Part shown: piece by piece, positions 27,257 through 35,473 of the stretch
Layout of the letters: every line of letters begins with the position of its first letter
Numbering within the stretch: position 1 is the first letter of the stretch
Assembly (NCBI RefSeq): GCF_030406325.1
Contig: NZ_JAUEQY010000007.1
Location: 248,001 to 312,000, forward strand
Length of the DNA: 64,000 bases
Origin: Actinomadura sp. DC4
GTDB taxonomy: Bacteria; Actinomycetota; Actinomycetes; Streptosporangiales; Streptosporangiaceae
Direction: 5' to 3'
Made by a program: the position numbers and the translations under genes
Notes under the pieces: model-generated
What the model was told of the DNA's origin: nothing
What the model saw: the letters and a program-made list of their open reading frames with translations, nothing else
The model's database searches: none

Positions 27257-28581
27257 GGCTCCGCACCCACCGGCTGTCCGCGGAGACCTTCGCCGCACTC
27301 GCCGCGGGCGGTGGGACCAAGTCGGCCGTCACCGCCCTGGCCGACGTGGAGTACAGCAAACGCCTGCTGCTGATCCGCGGCGTCGTCGAACGCGCCGCCT
27401 CCACCGGCCACCCGGACGCCGCCGGCGCGGCACGCGGCTTCGAACTCCTGAGCGCCCTGCAGGAGGAGGCCCCGGGGGCCGTCGACGTCGTGCTCCGCCA
27501 CCCGTCCACCGGCGCCTGGGCGCAGCACACGGTACGGAGCCTGGCCACGGGGGACGCCTCGGCACCCGGCCGCATGGAGGCGCTCGCCGCAGCGGCGGCC
27601 GTACGCGCGGGCGCCCGGCGCACGCTGGAGGTGACCGCCGGAGAGGGCCTGCTCTCGCTGCCGTCGCTCGGCGCCGCGGACGTCGCCCCAGGCCGCGCGA
27701 TCGTCCGCGCCGGCCCGGCCGGGGCCGAGATCACCGGCGCGGACGGGCGTACGGTGCGCATCCCCGCCGACCCTCACACCGACGCGCCGGGCTGGCAGGG
27801 CCTGCGGCGGCTCACGGCGCACGCCGGGGGCCAGGCGCTGGACCTGCTCGTCGACGACCTCGACCCGTACCGCATGCCGGCGATGAGGAACGTGGCGGGC
27901 CGTCTCGGCGCGGACGAGGCCCGCCTGTGGGACGCGGCGCTCGGCCCCGCCTGGGAGACGCTGGTCCGGCACCATCGGGTGGCCGCCGAGGAGATCGGCG
28001 CGGGCCTGCGGGTGCTGACGCCCCTGTCGCCGCCCGACCACGGACAGGTCAGCGCGACCGCGCCCGACACGATCGGCTGCGCCGCGATGTCCACCCCGCC
28101 GAGCGCCCGGTCGATGGCGGTGACGCTCGCCCACGAGATCCAGCACGGCAAGCTCGCCGTGCTCCTGGAACTCGTGGACCTGGCACTGCCCGACGACGGC
28201 AGCCGCTACTACGCCCCGTGGCGGGACGACCCGCGCCCGGTCAGCGGCCTGCTCCAGGGCGCGTACGCCTATCTCGGGGTGACGGCCTTCTGGCGCCGCC
28301 AGCGTACGCACGAGACCGGCGAGGCCGCGGCCGAGGCCCACGCGGAGTTCGCCCGGTGGCGGGCCGCCGTCGACCTGGTGGTGGGCACGCTGCGGGCGTG
28401 CGACCGGCTGACGCCGGCGGGCACGACCTTCGTCTCCGGGATGTACGGCACACTGCGGAGCTGGGCGGACGAGCCCGTACCGGCCGCCGCGGCCGCCCAG
28501 GCCCGGCGCGAGGAGGAACGCCACCGCGCGCACTGGCGGCGCGACAACGGCGAGCTGCCCTCCACGGCCGGGCTGACCTGA
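27253..28581 (+). CDS. HExxH-type peptide beta-hydroxylase (2-oxoglutarate type) of the FxSxx system
   Basis: A 442-residue protein with TLAHEIQHGKLAVL at about 290-303. This HExxH motif is not that of a secreted protease: the protein has no signal peptide and matches the family found beside FxsB that is described as 2-oxoglutarate-dependent peptide beta-hydroxylases. The N-terminal half (SAETFAALAAGGG, YSKRLLLIRGVV) is typical of the same family. ATG 27253 overlaps the fxsB stop by four bases and has a GGGAGGG site inside fxsB, so the two are translationally coupled. It converges on fxsT, with seven bases between the stops. It would modify the FxsA peptide before or after cyclophane formation (inference). 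Confidence 0.8.
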   Translation: MRLRTHRLSAETFAALAAGGGTKSAVTALADVEYSKRLLLIRGVVERAASTGHPDAAGAARGFELLSALQEEAPGAVDVVLRHPSTGAWAQHTVRSLATGDASAPGRMEALAAAAAVRAGARRTLEVTAGEGLLSLPSLGAADVAPGRAIVRAGPAGAEITGADGRTVRIPADPHTDAPGWQGLRRLTAHAGGQALDLLVDDLDPYRMPAMRNVAGRLGADEARLWDAALGPAWETLVRHHRVAAEEIGAGLRVLTPLSPPDHGQVSATAPDTIGCAAMSTPPSARSMAVTLAHEIQHGKLAVLLELVDLALPDDGSRYYAPWRDDPRPVSGLLQGAYAYLGVTAFWRRQRTHETGEAAAEAHAEFARWRAAVDLVVGTLRACDRLTPAGTTFVSGMYGTLRSWADEPVPAAAAAQARREEERHRAHWRRDNGELPSTAGLT

Positions 28582-28588
28582 GCGACGA

Positions 28589-31168
28589 TCAGATCGGCGG
28601 AGGGTCGAAGTCGAAGTCGAGGTGACGCCCTTCGCGGGCGACCCTGGTGTCGGGGTGGTCCTCGCCGAGGACCTCGTCGTAGGCCGGGTAGGTCTTCTCG
28701 GCGAGCTCGGCGGCCTGCGCGGCCTTGCCGTCGGCGCGCAGGTCGACGACGAGGTTCGCGGCACACCCGAGCGTCAGGGGATGCTCGTCACCGAGCACGG
28801 CCCGCGCCCGTACGAGACTGTCCTCGCCCAGCTCACGCGCCTGCCCGAACTCCCCCATCGCGGCCAGGTCACTGGCGAGGTTGGTGGCGACGGTCAGGGC
28901 GTAGTGGTGGTCCCGGGTCAGGCGGGCGTCGAGTCCGGCGAGACTGGTGGTGTTGAGCTCGTGCGCCCGCTCGACCTCGCCGCTCACCCGGTGCAGCAGG
29001 GCCAGGTTGCCGACGCAGCAGAGGTAGAAGGGGTGCTCGTCGCTGTAGACGTGGGGGTAACGCTTCATGGTGTCCTGCGCCAGCTCCAGCGCGTCCTCGA
29101 ACCTCGCCATCACGCGGTAGACGTTCGACAGCCCCATGGCCGCCGACAGCGTGTCCGGGTTGTCGCGGCCGAAGAGGCGGGAGCACCGCTCGAAGACGTC
29201 GGTCGCGAGTTCCAGTGCCCCGTCGTAGTCGGCCGTACGGCGCAGGGCGACCGCGAGGTCTTTGCCTACGCGCAAAGTCAAGTGATGCTCGACTCCCAGC
29301 TCCTGGCGGCCGAACTCGAGGGCCTCCTCGCCGAGGTCGCGGGCCGTGGCGTATTCACCGCTCTGCCGGACCACGCGGGCCACGTTGTTCCACGACGACA
29401 GCACGTCGCTCTTGCTGACGACGCCGACGGAGGCCTGGCTCTGCTGGTTGAAGGCGAGCAGGTGCAGCCGGCGGGACTCCTTGTACTGGCTGAGCAGGCC
29501 GTAGTCGAGCGCGAGGTTGTTCACCATACGAAGAGTCCGCGGGTCGTCCTCGCCGAGCATCGCCACGTGCTGGTCACGGGCGATCTCGTCGTGGTCCTGC
29601 GCGTCGACGAACCGGCCGAGCGCACGCAGGTCCGGGCCCAGTCCACCCAGGAAGGTCAGAACGTTGGGGTCGTCGTTGCCGAAGGCATGCCGGGCGCGTT
29701 CGAGCAGCGAAAGGTCGATCTCCGCTGCCCGTTGGTAATCCCCGAGGTCTCGGAGCACGTCAGCTAGGAAACGCTGCGCGCGGAGCACGCGCAGGTCGCC
29801 GTCGGCCCCGGGCACGCGCTGCCACTGGTCGAGGAACTCCTCCGCGAACGTCCGCGCGTATTCGCGGTTGCCCGCGAGGTAGAGGTAGCGGACCATATTG
29901 AGGGCAAAATCGCGCACCTCCGGGTCACTACTCTCCGCAACCCGCGCCGGAAGCACGTGCGCCATGAGTTCGTTGAAGCGCGACCACCGGCTCTCGTTGT
30001 CGGGATCCTTCGGGGCGTTCTTGGCCAGCAGCGTCTGCACCTCGCGGCGGAAAAGCTGATGGTCGGCTTCCTCAAGCCCTTCGCGCAGCAGCGCCTGGAC
30101 CAGCCTGTGCACCTGGATGGTCCGGCTGCTGACGTCGACGCGGGCGAGCGCGAACCGGCCGAGTTCGCGGATGGCACGGCTGAGTAGGATCGCGTCGGCT
30201 AGAACCTCGCCCAGCAACGGCCTCGTCGCCTCGCCCACGCGCCGGAAGAGGTCACGGGGGATCGGCTCCGCGCCGAAGAACGCACAACAGCGCAGCAGCT
30301 CGACGGCCTCGGGGAGCTTGTCTCCCAGCGCGGAGACCGAGAGCGACCACGCCGCCGTCATCGAGTGGGGGTATTCGGAGGGCTTGCTCTCCGACATGAG
30401 CTCGGCGGTGCGCTTCTTCAGCAGGTCGAGGTATTCGTCGACCTGCATGCCGGTCTCCGCCTGGAGCGCACCGGCCTGCTCGAGGGCCAGCGGAAGGTCA
30501 CCGAGCGCGGCGGCGAGGACGTGGGCGTCACCGTGACTCATCGCGGACGGCACACGCCGGTTGAGGAACTCCACGCTCTCGTTGCGCTCGAACACATCGA
30601 CTTGGAGCGTGTCGACCACGCCCTGCCAACGATGGTTGCGCGAGGTGATGAGTACGTGCCCGGGGCCTTGCGGCAACAACCCCTTGAGCTCGTCGGGTTC
30701 GTCGACGTTGTCGAAGATCAACAGCCAGCGGTCGTAGGGGTCGCCCTTGCGAAGGCTCTCCAGCACCGCGTCGGCCGCCTCGCCGATGCCGGTGGCCGTG
30801 GCGGGCGGCAGGTCGAGGTAGGGAGCGAGACCGGCCAGGGAGGGCCGTATGAGCATCGGCTGGTCCGCGGGGACCCACCAAACGAGCTGATATTCCGATT
30901 TATACCGATATGCGTACTCGGTCACAAGCTGGGTCTTTCCGACCCCGCCCATCCCCTGAAGCGCGTGGGAGAGGATCGGCGCGCGCTCGACCTCTTCTTC
31001 TTCCACGCCTCCGGGGTGTGGCAGAACAGCGGTCGTGCGATTCTGGATGCGGGCGTGGAGTTGGTCGAGCAGGTCGTCGCGGCCGGTGAAGTTCTTGTTA
31101 CGTCCCGGCACCTTCCGCCCCCAGACCTCAGGGACCGTCCCCCGCTCTCGTGAATTCATCACGCGCAC
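28589..31168 (-). CDS. fxsT: FxSxx-COOH system tetratricopeptide repeat STAND protein
   Basis: An 859-residue NB-ARC/TPR protein. The N-terminal signature PEVWGRKVPGRNKNFTGRDD leads into the ATPase with Walker A GMGGVGKTQL, the WWVPAD segment, Walker B WLLIFDNVD and VLITSRN, followed by a winged-helix region and about ten TPR-like units (ALEFGRQELGVEHHLTLR, ELAQDTMKRYPHVYSDEHP and similar). These match the TPR protein that accompanies fxsA/fxsB in actinomycetes. GTG 31168 is chosen for the AAGGA five bases upstream; the frame extends to 31276 but that part covers the likely promoter. It is divergent from fxsA. It presumably senses a signal tied to the modified peptide; this is not established. 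Confidence 0.85.
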   Translation of the reverse strand: MRVMNSRERGTVPEVWGRKVPGRNKNFTGRDDLLDQLHARIQNRTTAVLPHPGGVEEEEVERAPILSHALQGMGGVGKTQLVTEYAYRYKSEYQLVWWVPADQPMLIRPSLAGLAPYLDLPPATATGIGEAADAVLESLRKGDPYDRWLLIFDNVDEPDELKGLLPQGPGHVLITSRNHRWQGVVDTLQVDVFERNESVEFLNRRVPSAMSHGDAHVLAAALGDLPLALEQAGALQAETGMQVDEYLDLLKKRTAELMSESKPSEYPHSMTAAWSLSVSALGDKLPEAVELLRCCAFFGAEPIPRDLFRRVGEATRPLLGEVLADAILLSRAIRELGRFALARVDVSSRTIQVHRLVQALLREGLEEADHQLFRREVQTLLAKNAPKDPDNESRWSRFNELMAHVLPARVAESSDPEVRDFALNMVRYLYLAGNREYARTFAEEFLDQWQRVPGADGDLRVLRAQRFLADVLRDLGDYQRAAEIDLSLLERARHAFGNDDPNVLTFLGGLGPDLRALGRFVDAQDHDEIARDQHVAMLGEDDPRTLRMVNNLALDYGLLSQYKESRRLHLLAFNQQSQASVGVVSKSDVLSSWNNVARVVRQSGEYATARDLGEEALEFGRQELGVEHHLTLRVGKDLAVALRRTADYDGALELATDVFERCSRLFGRDNPDTLSAAMGLSNVYRVMARFEDALELAQDTMKRYPHVYSDEHPFYLCCVGNLALLHRVSGEVERAHELNTTSLAGLDARLTRDHHYALTVATNLASDLAAMGEFGQARELGEDSLVRARAVLGDEHPLTLGCAANLVVDLRADGKAAQAAELAEKTYPAYDEVLGEDHPDTRVAREGRHLDFDFDPPPI

Positions 31169-31257
31169 ATGTTTCCTTTCAAGATCCTGCCGATTCCCAC
31201 CAATGCTCACAGCCGATCCTATGGTTCTTTCTTTCCGGAACCGCAAATCCGAGGGCA

Positions 31258-31287
31258 ACATAATGCGTCTCAGCATTCACGTGTCAC
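31258..31287 (-). promoter_or_regulatory. Likely promoter of fxsT
   Basis: Reading the minus strand, GTGACA (31287-31282) and TTATGT (31263-31258) are 18 bp apart in an AT-rich leader. Transcription would start near 31251, about 80 bases before the GTG start. Confidence 0.4.
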
Positions 31288-31469
31288 CTAAATCACTTAA
31301 ACAGCGCGAGCAACGACTTTTACCGGCACAGGTATACAACGGTGTGGCCGCGGGTGACACTGTTCCCGTTGAAAGCCAGAGGGCTCGGCCCGATCCGGCC
31401 AGATTCCCAACCCTCCGAAGGGGAAGGAAACGGATGAACAGCCCACGGTAGACGGCCAGGGGGGAGCAC

Positions 31470-31637
31470 ATGCACGAGGACGCCGACGAGGTCGGCGGCG
31501 GGCCGATCGACCTCTCCGGAGTGCCGCTCCGAGCCCTCGCGACACTCTCCGACTCAGCGCTCGACCGCGCGCTCGCACGGCTCCTCGCCCGCAAGGTCCA
31601 GGACCAAGAAGTGGCCGGCTTTCAGAGCAGGGTGTGA
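31470..31637 (+). CDS. fxsA: FxSxx-COOH precursor peptide
   Basis: A 55-codon gene encoding an acidic leader (MHEDADEVGGG), a helical middle (PLRALATLSDSALDRALARL) and a C terminus VAGFQSRV. The last five residues, F-Q-S-R-V, fit the F-x-S-x-x-COOH rule that defines these ribosomally made peptides, with Phe and Ser the expected targets of the radical SAM cyclophane enzyme. A purine-rich AGGGGGGAG precedes the ATG. It lies 302 bp from fxsT in divergent orientation and 4.2 kb from fxsB, although fxsA and fxsB are normally adjacent, which suggests local rearrangement. The peptide's activity is unknown. Confidence 0.8.
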   Translation: MHEDADEVGGGPIDLSGVPLRALATLSDSALDRALARLLARKVQDQEVAGFQSRV

Positions 31638-32030
31638 TGGACCCGCACCCGCCGAGGCCGCTCGCTCCCGGTGGGCGGCCACCGTAAGGACAGCGCCATG
31701 AGGGCGTATCCGACGATTCACAGGCTTTCACCCGCACCACGCCGACCGCCCGCCAGACGGCTCGCGGCACCCGCCGGAACGTCACTAGGATTTGCCGGTC
31801 AGCACCGCCGAGCCCAGACCCCTTTCGTGGATTTTTGCCGACCGCATTAGTAGCATGCGCCACGTCTTCCGTTCCAATTGGGGCGCGCGGCAGAGTGACC
31901 GACCAAAACGCTTGTCCCGAACTTGGCTTTCGAACGTGCTCGCCACATCGGACGGGATCACCCCTATGACGGCCACCACCCTGACTAATGGCCTGGACGG
32001 GGTTTCTTAGGGTGGTGTGCGCCTCTGCAA

Positions 32031-32290
32031 GTGGAGGCGAGCGTCCGATTCCACGGTCGGGACCGTGAGGCGGACGAGGTCGCCGGCCTGTGGCGGCGCA
32101 ACGCCGCAACGCCGCTCACCTGCCCGCCGGAAGTGGCAAGAGCAGGGCGAGGGAGTACGGGTGTACACGGGCAGCGCCGCCACGGGCCCGGCTGCGGGCC
32201 GTACGAGCCGCCCGGTGGGCACCCTCGCTGGTCAGCGCCAGCCTGCGTCCCCGCGTCGAGACACTCTCCTCGTGGTTTCCGGCCCACCAC
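32031..32290 (+). pseudogene. Remnant of an nSTAND ATPase gene (N-terminal P-loop region)
   Basis: GTG 32031 begins VRFHGRDREADEVAGLWRRN, which matches the FYGRD...LWR entry sequence of actinobacterial nSTAND proteins. The expected P-loop follows in a different frame: PAGSGKS at 32123-32143, then a decayed region ending LSSW near 32270, again a family landmark. At least one frameshift separates the parts and nothing of the remaining ATPase or sensor domains is left. This is a fourth STAND gene for this locus, now dead. Confidence 0.6.
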
Positions 32291-32291
32291 C

Positions 32292-32516
32292 TCAGCGTTC
32301 GCCGGGGCCGGCCTTCAGGACACGGCGGTCCTCCAGCGTCCGCAGCGCACGGTCCGGGACGCCGACGCTGAGCACGGGGGACACCTCCTCACCGGTCGCG
32401 TGCCACAGCCACCCGACGAGGCGCTTGTGGTCGACGTCGTGGTCCGCCGCGGTACGCGCGACCGCCTCGCCACAGCACTCGGTCAGCCGGCGCTCGAGGT
32501 CGGCACACTTCGCCAT
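32292..32516 (-). CDS. Small open frame of unknown function, possibly decayed
   Basis: A 74-codon frame from ATG 32516 (MAKCADLERRLTECCGEAVA, then VGWLWHATGEEV). Codon use is GC-rich at third positions. The same frame is open for about 40 codons upstream without a start, while a neighbouring frame there also reads like protein (ADLMAAGRDLAGFVAANTR), which suggests a frameshifted longer gene. No family is recognised. It lies antisense and next to the nSTAND remnant and may share its fate. Confidence 0.35.
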   Translation of the reverse strand: MAKCADLERRLTECCGEAVARTAADHDVDHKRLVGWLWHATGEEVSPVLSVGVPDRALRTLEDRRVLKAGPGER

Positions 32517-32883
32517 GTCGTCACGGACGGTGAACGGCGTGGTACGCGGCAGGGACGGCCAGAGCCGGGTCCATCCGGGTGTTCGCCGCGACGAACCCGG
32601 CCAGGTCGCGGCCGGCCGCCATCAGATCGGCACGTGTGCGATCGTGTTCACGGCTCGACTCTTCGATCTTTAAGGGCGGCGAGCACCGACCCCAGCGTTG
32701 TGATCAGGCTGGCCGCCACGGAGCCTCGGGCATATCCGGATTGTGCCAGCCGATCCCGGCCGACCGGGGGGCCATATGCCACATTGCACCTGTCCGGTTC
32801 CACGTCAGCGCGTTTAACGGCCTACCCGCCGGCGCCTTTACTCACGGAACGTACGAGAACGTGCACTTACTGACATTTGCCAA

Positions 32884-32889
32884 TATAGT
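32884..32889 (+). promoter_or_regulatory. -10-like TATAGT upstream of the encapsulin cluster
   Basis: TATAGT lies 22 bases before the GTG of the first cluster gene in a conspicuous AT-rich pocket (32865-32900). A clear -35 hexamer is not seen at 16-18 bp. Confidence 0.35.
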
Positions 32890-32911
32890 CGCAATGTGAT
32901 CAGTTGCCCCC

Positions 32912-34015
32912 GTGAGTGACTTTCTCGTTGTGGGTGGTGGGGTGGCCGGGGCGAGTGCCGGTTACTTCCTCTCCGCGGTCGGCGGCGTGACTCTGCTCGA
33001 GATGGAGTCCGCGCCCGGCTATCACTCGACCGGGCGGTCGGCCGCCCTCTTCTCCGAGTACTACGGCAACCGCACCGTGCGGGCGCTCACCGCGGCCAGC
33101 CGCGCGTTCTTCATGGTCCCCCCGCCCGGCTTCACCGACGGGCGGCTGCTCGGGCCCCGCGGCGTGGTGGCGCTGTGCCCCCACGGCGCGGAGGAGAGGT
33201 TCGCCGCCGTGCTGGCCTCCGGGCTGACCACGCCCACCCCCGTACGGGAGATCGACGCGGATGAGGTGCTGCGGCACTGCCCGATCGTACGGACCGGCTG
33301 GTACAGCCGTGCCATGTTCAAGCCCGCCGCGATGGACATCGACGTCGACCTCGTCCACCAGGGGTTTCTCCGGGGGATCCGGGCGAACGGCGGCACCGTC
33401 GTCTCCTCGGCGAAGGTCCGCGGGCTCGAACGGCGAGGCGGGGTCTGGCGGGCGGACACCGACGCCGGGGAGTACGCCGCGCCCGTCGTCGTCAACGCGG
33501 CCGGCGCCTGGGCCGACGAGGTGGCCGCGATGGCCGGCGTACGGACCGTCGGCCTGGTCCCCCTGCGGCGTACGGCCTTCATCACCGATCCGCCCGACGG
33601 GATGGACATCGCCCGCTGGCCGATGGTGGCCGACGTGACCGAGACCTTCTACTTCAAGCCCGAGTCGGGGCGGCTGCTCGTCTCCCCCTCCGACGCCACG
33701 CCCAGCCCGCCCTGCGACGCCCGGCCCGGCGACCTCGACGTCGCGCGGGCGGCCGAGCGGGTGCAGGAGGCCACCACCCTGGTCATCCGCAGTGTCAAGC
33801 ACGCCTGGGCCGGGTTGCGTACGGCGGTGCCCGACGACACGCCTGTCATCGGGGCCGCGCCGGACGCGCCGGGCTTCGTCTGGCTCGCCGGGCTCAGCGG
33901 GTACGGCGTGCAGTCATCGCCCGCGACCGGGCGGCTGGCCGCGGCCGCGGCCATGAACACGCCGGTCGAAATCGACGTCGATCCGGCGGACGTCGCGCCG
34001 GAGCGCTGTTTCTGA
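32912..34015 (+). CDS. FAD-dependent oxidoreductase (DAO family) of the encapsulin cluster
   Basis: A 367-residue D-amino-acid-oxidase/glycine-oxidase-type flavoenzyme. The FAD-binding GGGVAGASAGYFLS motif is at the N terminus, HSTGRSAALFS follows, and the C-terminal dinucleotide/substrate part contains WAGLRTAVPDDTPVIGAAPD and GLSGYGVQSSPATGR. It should oxidise an amine or amino acid to imine, producing H2O2 or passing electrons on. GTG 32912 has no strong ribosome site, so a leaderless or short-leader transcript from the nearby -10 is possible. It begins a co-directional series that runs to the MFS exporter and is separated from the PLP gene by 62 bases. Confidence 0.85.
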   Translation: MSDFLVVGGGVAGASAGYFLSAVGGVTLLEMESAPGYHSTGRSAALFSEYYGNRTVRALTAASRAFFMVPPPGFTDGRLLGPRGVVALCPHGAEERFAAVLASGLTTPTPVREIDADEVLRHCPIVRTGWYSRAMFKPAAMDIDVDLVHQGFLRGIRANGGTVVSSAKVRGLERRGGVWRADTDAGEYAAPVVVNAAGAWADEVAAMAGVRTVGLVPLRRTAFITDPPDGMDIARWPMVADVTETFYFKPESGRLLVSPSDATPSPPCDARPGDLDVARAAERVQEATTLVIRSVKHAWAGLRTAVPDDTPVIGAAPDAPGFVWLAGLSGYGVQSSPATGRLAAAAAMNTPVEIDVDPADVAPERCF

Positions 34016-34077
34016 ACATCCGAACACGGGAGACGTGGACCGGCCCAACGGCCCGCGGCGGATCCGAGGGGAAGCAG

Positions 34078-35235
34078 ATGACCAGGAAAAGGACCTCCGA
34101 GCCGTACACCAACAGCATCGAGCCACCGACCTACCAGAGCGCCTCCTACTACTTCGACGACGCCGACCAGGTCAAGGCGGGGCTGCACGACCTGTCGATC
34201 CCGGCCGGCCGCTACGGGCGCTACAGCAACCCCACCTGGGTGGAGGTCGAGGCACGGCTCAGCGAGCTGAGCGAGGCGGAGAGCTCGCTGCTGTTCGCCT
34301 CGGGCATGGCGGCGCACTTCACCACGTTCGTGTCCCTGCTGGAGGCGGGCGACGAGGTCGTGCTGCCCGCAGAGTCATATCGCCAGGTCAGAAATGTCTT
34401 TCATCACATTCTTCCGAAGTTTGGCATCGTCGTGCACGAGATCTCGATCCGCGACCCGGAAGCCTTTCTCGATGGAATCGCCGCGCTCAGCGGACGCCTC
34501 AAGCTGGTGCATCTGGAGATGCCGTCGTCGCCGCACATGTATCTCATCGACGTGGCGCGGATCCGGCAAATCGTGGGCGACGACGTCGTCATCACCTTGG
34601 ACAGTTCGTTCTCCCCTCCGCCCAATTTCTACGCGCTGCGCTGGGGCGTGGACCTGGTGCTGTTCAGCGCGACCAAGTACCTGGGCGGCCACGGCGACAT
34701 CGTGGCCGGCGTCCTGTCGGGGCGGCGGGACCTGGTCGAGCGGATCCGCTGGTACCGCGACACGACCGGCCCGGTCGCGGACGGGAACGTCGCGTTCCTG
34801 CTCCGGCGGAGCCTGTACACGCTGGCGCTGCGGATGGAACGTGTCAACGCCCAGGGTCTGGAGGTCGCCCGCTTCCTGACCGCCCATCCGCGGGTCCGGC
34901 GCGTCTTCTACACGGGCCTGGAAACGCATCCGCACTTCAAACTGGGCCAGGACTATCTGCACGGGCACGGCGGAGTCGTCACCTTCGAGCTCGGGCTTGG
35001 CGAAACCGAGACCGCGGAGATCGTCGATCGCCTTGAAGTGCCTTTCATGGCGTCGAATTTCGGCGCGCCGCACACTTTGGTCGAGCAGAGCACTTTCTTC
35101 ACCTATTTCGAGTACGACGACGCCGCACTCAAGAGCATCGGGGTCGACCGCAGCACCATCCGGCTCGCACTCGGTTACGCCAATGAGTCAACTCAGGTTG
35201 TCGAGGACCTGGACCGCGCCCTGACCGGCGGCTGA
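34078..35235 (+). CDS. PLP-dependent Cys/Met-metabolism family enzyme (gamma-synthase/lyase type)
   Basis: A 385-residue fold-type I PLP enzyme. YGRYSNPTWVEVEARLSELS and SSLLFASGMAA near the N terminus and the PLP lysine in LFSATKYLGGHGDIVAG are typical of cystathionine gamma-synthase/lyase relatives; VTLDSSFSPP supplies the ring-binding Asp. AGGGGAA precedes the ATG. Positions differ enough from housekeeping enzymes (for example the HMYL and SPPPNFYAL regions) that a secondary-metabolic role is likely: building or trimming an amino-acid side chain used by the downstream NRPS-like protein (inference). Confidence 0.85.
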   Translation: MTRKRTSEPYTNSIEPPTYQSASYYFDDADQVKAGLHDLSIPAGRYGRYSNPTWVEVEARLSELSEAESSLLFASGMAAHFTTFVSLLEAGDEVVLPAESYRQVRNVFHHILPKFGIVVHEISIRDPEAFLDGIAALSGRLKLVHLEMPSSPHMYLIDVARIRQIVGDDVVITLDSSFSPPPNFYALRWGVDLVLFSATKYLGGHGDIVAGVLSGRRDLVERIRWYRDTTGPVADGNVAFLLRRSLYTLALRMERVNAQGLEVARFLTAHPRVRRVFYTGLETHPHFKLGQDYLHGHGGVVTFELGLGETETAEIVDRLEVPFMASNFGAPHTLVEQSTFFTYFEYDDAALKSIGVDRSTIRLALGYANESTQVVEDLDRALTGG

Positions 35236-35419
35236 GACCCGCGTCGGCGCATCACACGAAGGCATCGCACGTCAATGACTCGAACAAGCCGATATCGGCC
35301 AAAAAGGACCGGCCGTAACCACCGGGCGTGCCGGGATCAGGCGTGGAAAGTGAGGGGTTGCGGGAAACTCCGAAATCAGTCTAATTTACCCAAAAGCAGC
35401 GCGGACCAAATCACCGGCG

Positions 35420-35435
35420 GGCTCCAAAAGGAGCC
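35420..35435 (+). terminator. Hairpin between the PLP and NRPS-like genes
   Basis: GGCTCC-AAAA-GGAGCC forms a perfect 6-bp stem and is followed by TGCCTCCCTTTTG. It lies in the only sizeable gap of the cluster (238 bp, 35236-35473). It may be a terminator or attenuator dividing the cluster into two transcription units. Confidence 0.45.
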
Positions 35436-35473
35436 TGCCTCCCTTTTGTGACCCCCCAAGCGGGGAGGTGTGG

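Larger units (their letters stand above)
31638..32911. other. 1.27-kb stretch of decayed DNA between fxsA and the encapsulin cluster
   Basis: No intact gene of normal size is visible. A 16-codon frame starts one base after the fxsA stop (ATG 31638, MDPHPPRPLAPGGRPP) and may be the remnant of a fxsB start once adjacent to fxsA. 31690-32030 is AT-richer and has no convincing frame. An nSTAND remnant (32031-32290) and a small minus-strand frame (32292-32516) follow. The last 240 bp lead into the FAD oxidoreductase gene. Confidence 0.6.

Noticed and set aside
16541-32516. Integrative element with defined ends
   Set aside because: No integrase, transposase, tRNA gene or flanking direct repeats were seen.
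32031-32873. 280-residue plus-strand protein
   Set aside because: Only the first 25 residues resemble a protein family (nSTAND entry motif); the rest is compositionally odd and out of frame with the P-loop, so it is called a remnant.
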